From positions 1 through 5,324 of the forward strand of contig JASLXW010000304.1 in NCBI GenBank assembly GCA_030740135.1: 5,324 nt of DNA, given 5' to 3'. Position 1 is the first letter of the stretch, and the number at the start of each line of letters is the position of its first letter. Both the position numbers and the translations under genes were made by a program. A model generated the notes under the pieces. The model worked only from the letters and a program-made list of their open reading frames with translations. It had not been told where the DNA came from and did not search any database. Source of the DNA: Nitrospinota bacterium. Lineage in GTDB: Bacteria; UBA8248; JACPRG01. Below are positions 5,132-5,324 of the stretch, piece by piece.

Positions 5132-5324
5132 TTACTGTCCCAGGCCGGAGATGACCGCCGCCCCCGCTGCGATTAGGAGGGCGCCCGCCAAGAGCTTGGC
5201 GGAAATCTGTTCTTTTTCCCGCAGGAATATCCAGGAAAACAGAATCACGATGAGGGGAAAGGTGTGGACCAAGGGGATGACGATGCTCACTGTTCCCTTG
5301 CGGAGGCCTTCCAGGAGGAGGTAG
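5132..5324 (-). CDS. EamA/DMT-family transporter, C-terminal end (5'-truncated by the window edge)
   Basis: The minus strand has an open frame from the window edge to a TAA at 5132-5134, giving 63 residues. It contains two hydrophobic helices: VSIVIPLVHTFPLIVILFSW and, after the short charged loop REKEQISAK, LLAGALLIAAGAAVISGL. A YxxLxxG-type lead-in, an S-I-V-x-P-L helix, the LRE(K)E turn and a final glycine/alanine-rich helix ending near the C-terminus are typical of the last two of ten helices in EamA (drug/metabolite transporter superfamily) permeases. The substrate cannot be told. The gene converges with the HEAT-repeat gene, with only 8 bases between the stop codons and no clear terminator between them. 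Confidence 0.75.
   Translation of the reverse strand, partial: YLLLEGLRKGTVSIVIPLVHTFPLIVILFSWIFLREKEQISAKLLAGALLIAAGAAVISGLGQ

Noticed and set aside
1..5324. CRISPR array, toxin-antitoxin module, retron or defence genes
   Set aside because: No regularly spaced repeats and no matching protein families were seen. The integrase hints that cargo may exist, but only outside the window.

Overview
The window is GC-rich bacterial DNA with short gaps between genes, Shine-Dalgarno sites and a tRNA gene that encodes its own CCA end. The gene content (a putative GDP-rhamnose pathway reductase, a dihydrolipoyl dehydrogenase, a trace of fatty-acid oxidation, and a membrane-anchored HEAT protein with a probable extracytoplasmic domain) fits a Gram-negative heterotroph. 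The integrase and dehydrogenase resemble those of deltaproteobacterial or related uncultivated lineages, but the sequence does not fix the taxon.

Layout, left to right. (1) Bases 2-604 (+) hold the C-terminal two thirds of a tyrosine recombinase that starts before the window. Its GC content is visibly lower than that of the rest. (2) Bases 621-696 (-) are a complete tRNA-Ala with anticodon CGC. Its 3' end lies 16 bases from the integrase stop, the arrangement expected at the border of an element integrated into a tRNA gene. Its promoter overlaps the end of the next gene. (3) Bases 736-1725 (-) encode an extended-SDR sugar-nucleotide enzyme, most like GDP-6-deoxy-4-keto-D-mannose reductase. 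(4) Bases 1726-2027 separate two divergent genes and contain weak promoter candidates, two copies of an 11-base palindrome, a run of degenerate repeats and a strong 34-nt hairpin. (5) Bases 2028-3418 (+) encode dihydrolipoyl dehydrogenase, but the first ~15 codons are in a different frame from the remainder. (6) Bases 3418-3627 (+) hold a truncated 3-hydroxyacyl-CoA dehydrogenase C-terminal domain overlapping the lpd stop codon. (7) Bases 3696-5123 (+) encode a single-pass membrane protein with HEAT-like repeats and a proline-rich tail. (8) Bases 5132-5324 (-) hold the C-terminal end of an EamA-type transporter, cut by the window edge.

The genes do not form one pathway. The central part reads as ordinary chromosome (central metabolism, cell-surface sugar, tRNA) next to the edge of a probable mobile element that would lie to the left. 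I see no CRISPR array, toxin-antitoxin pair, retron or defence operon. The points most worth checking are the lpd frame break at a G run, the leader hairpin in front of it, the 3-hydroxyacyl-CoA dehydrogenase remnant behind it, and the integrase/tRNA junction.
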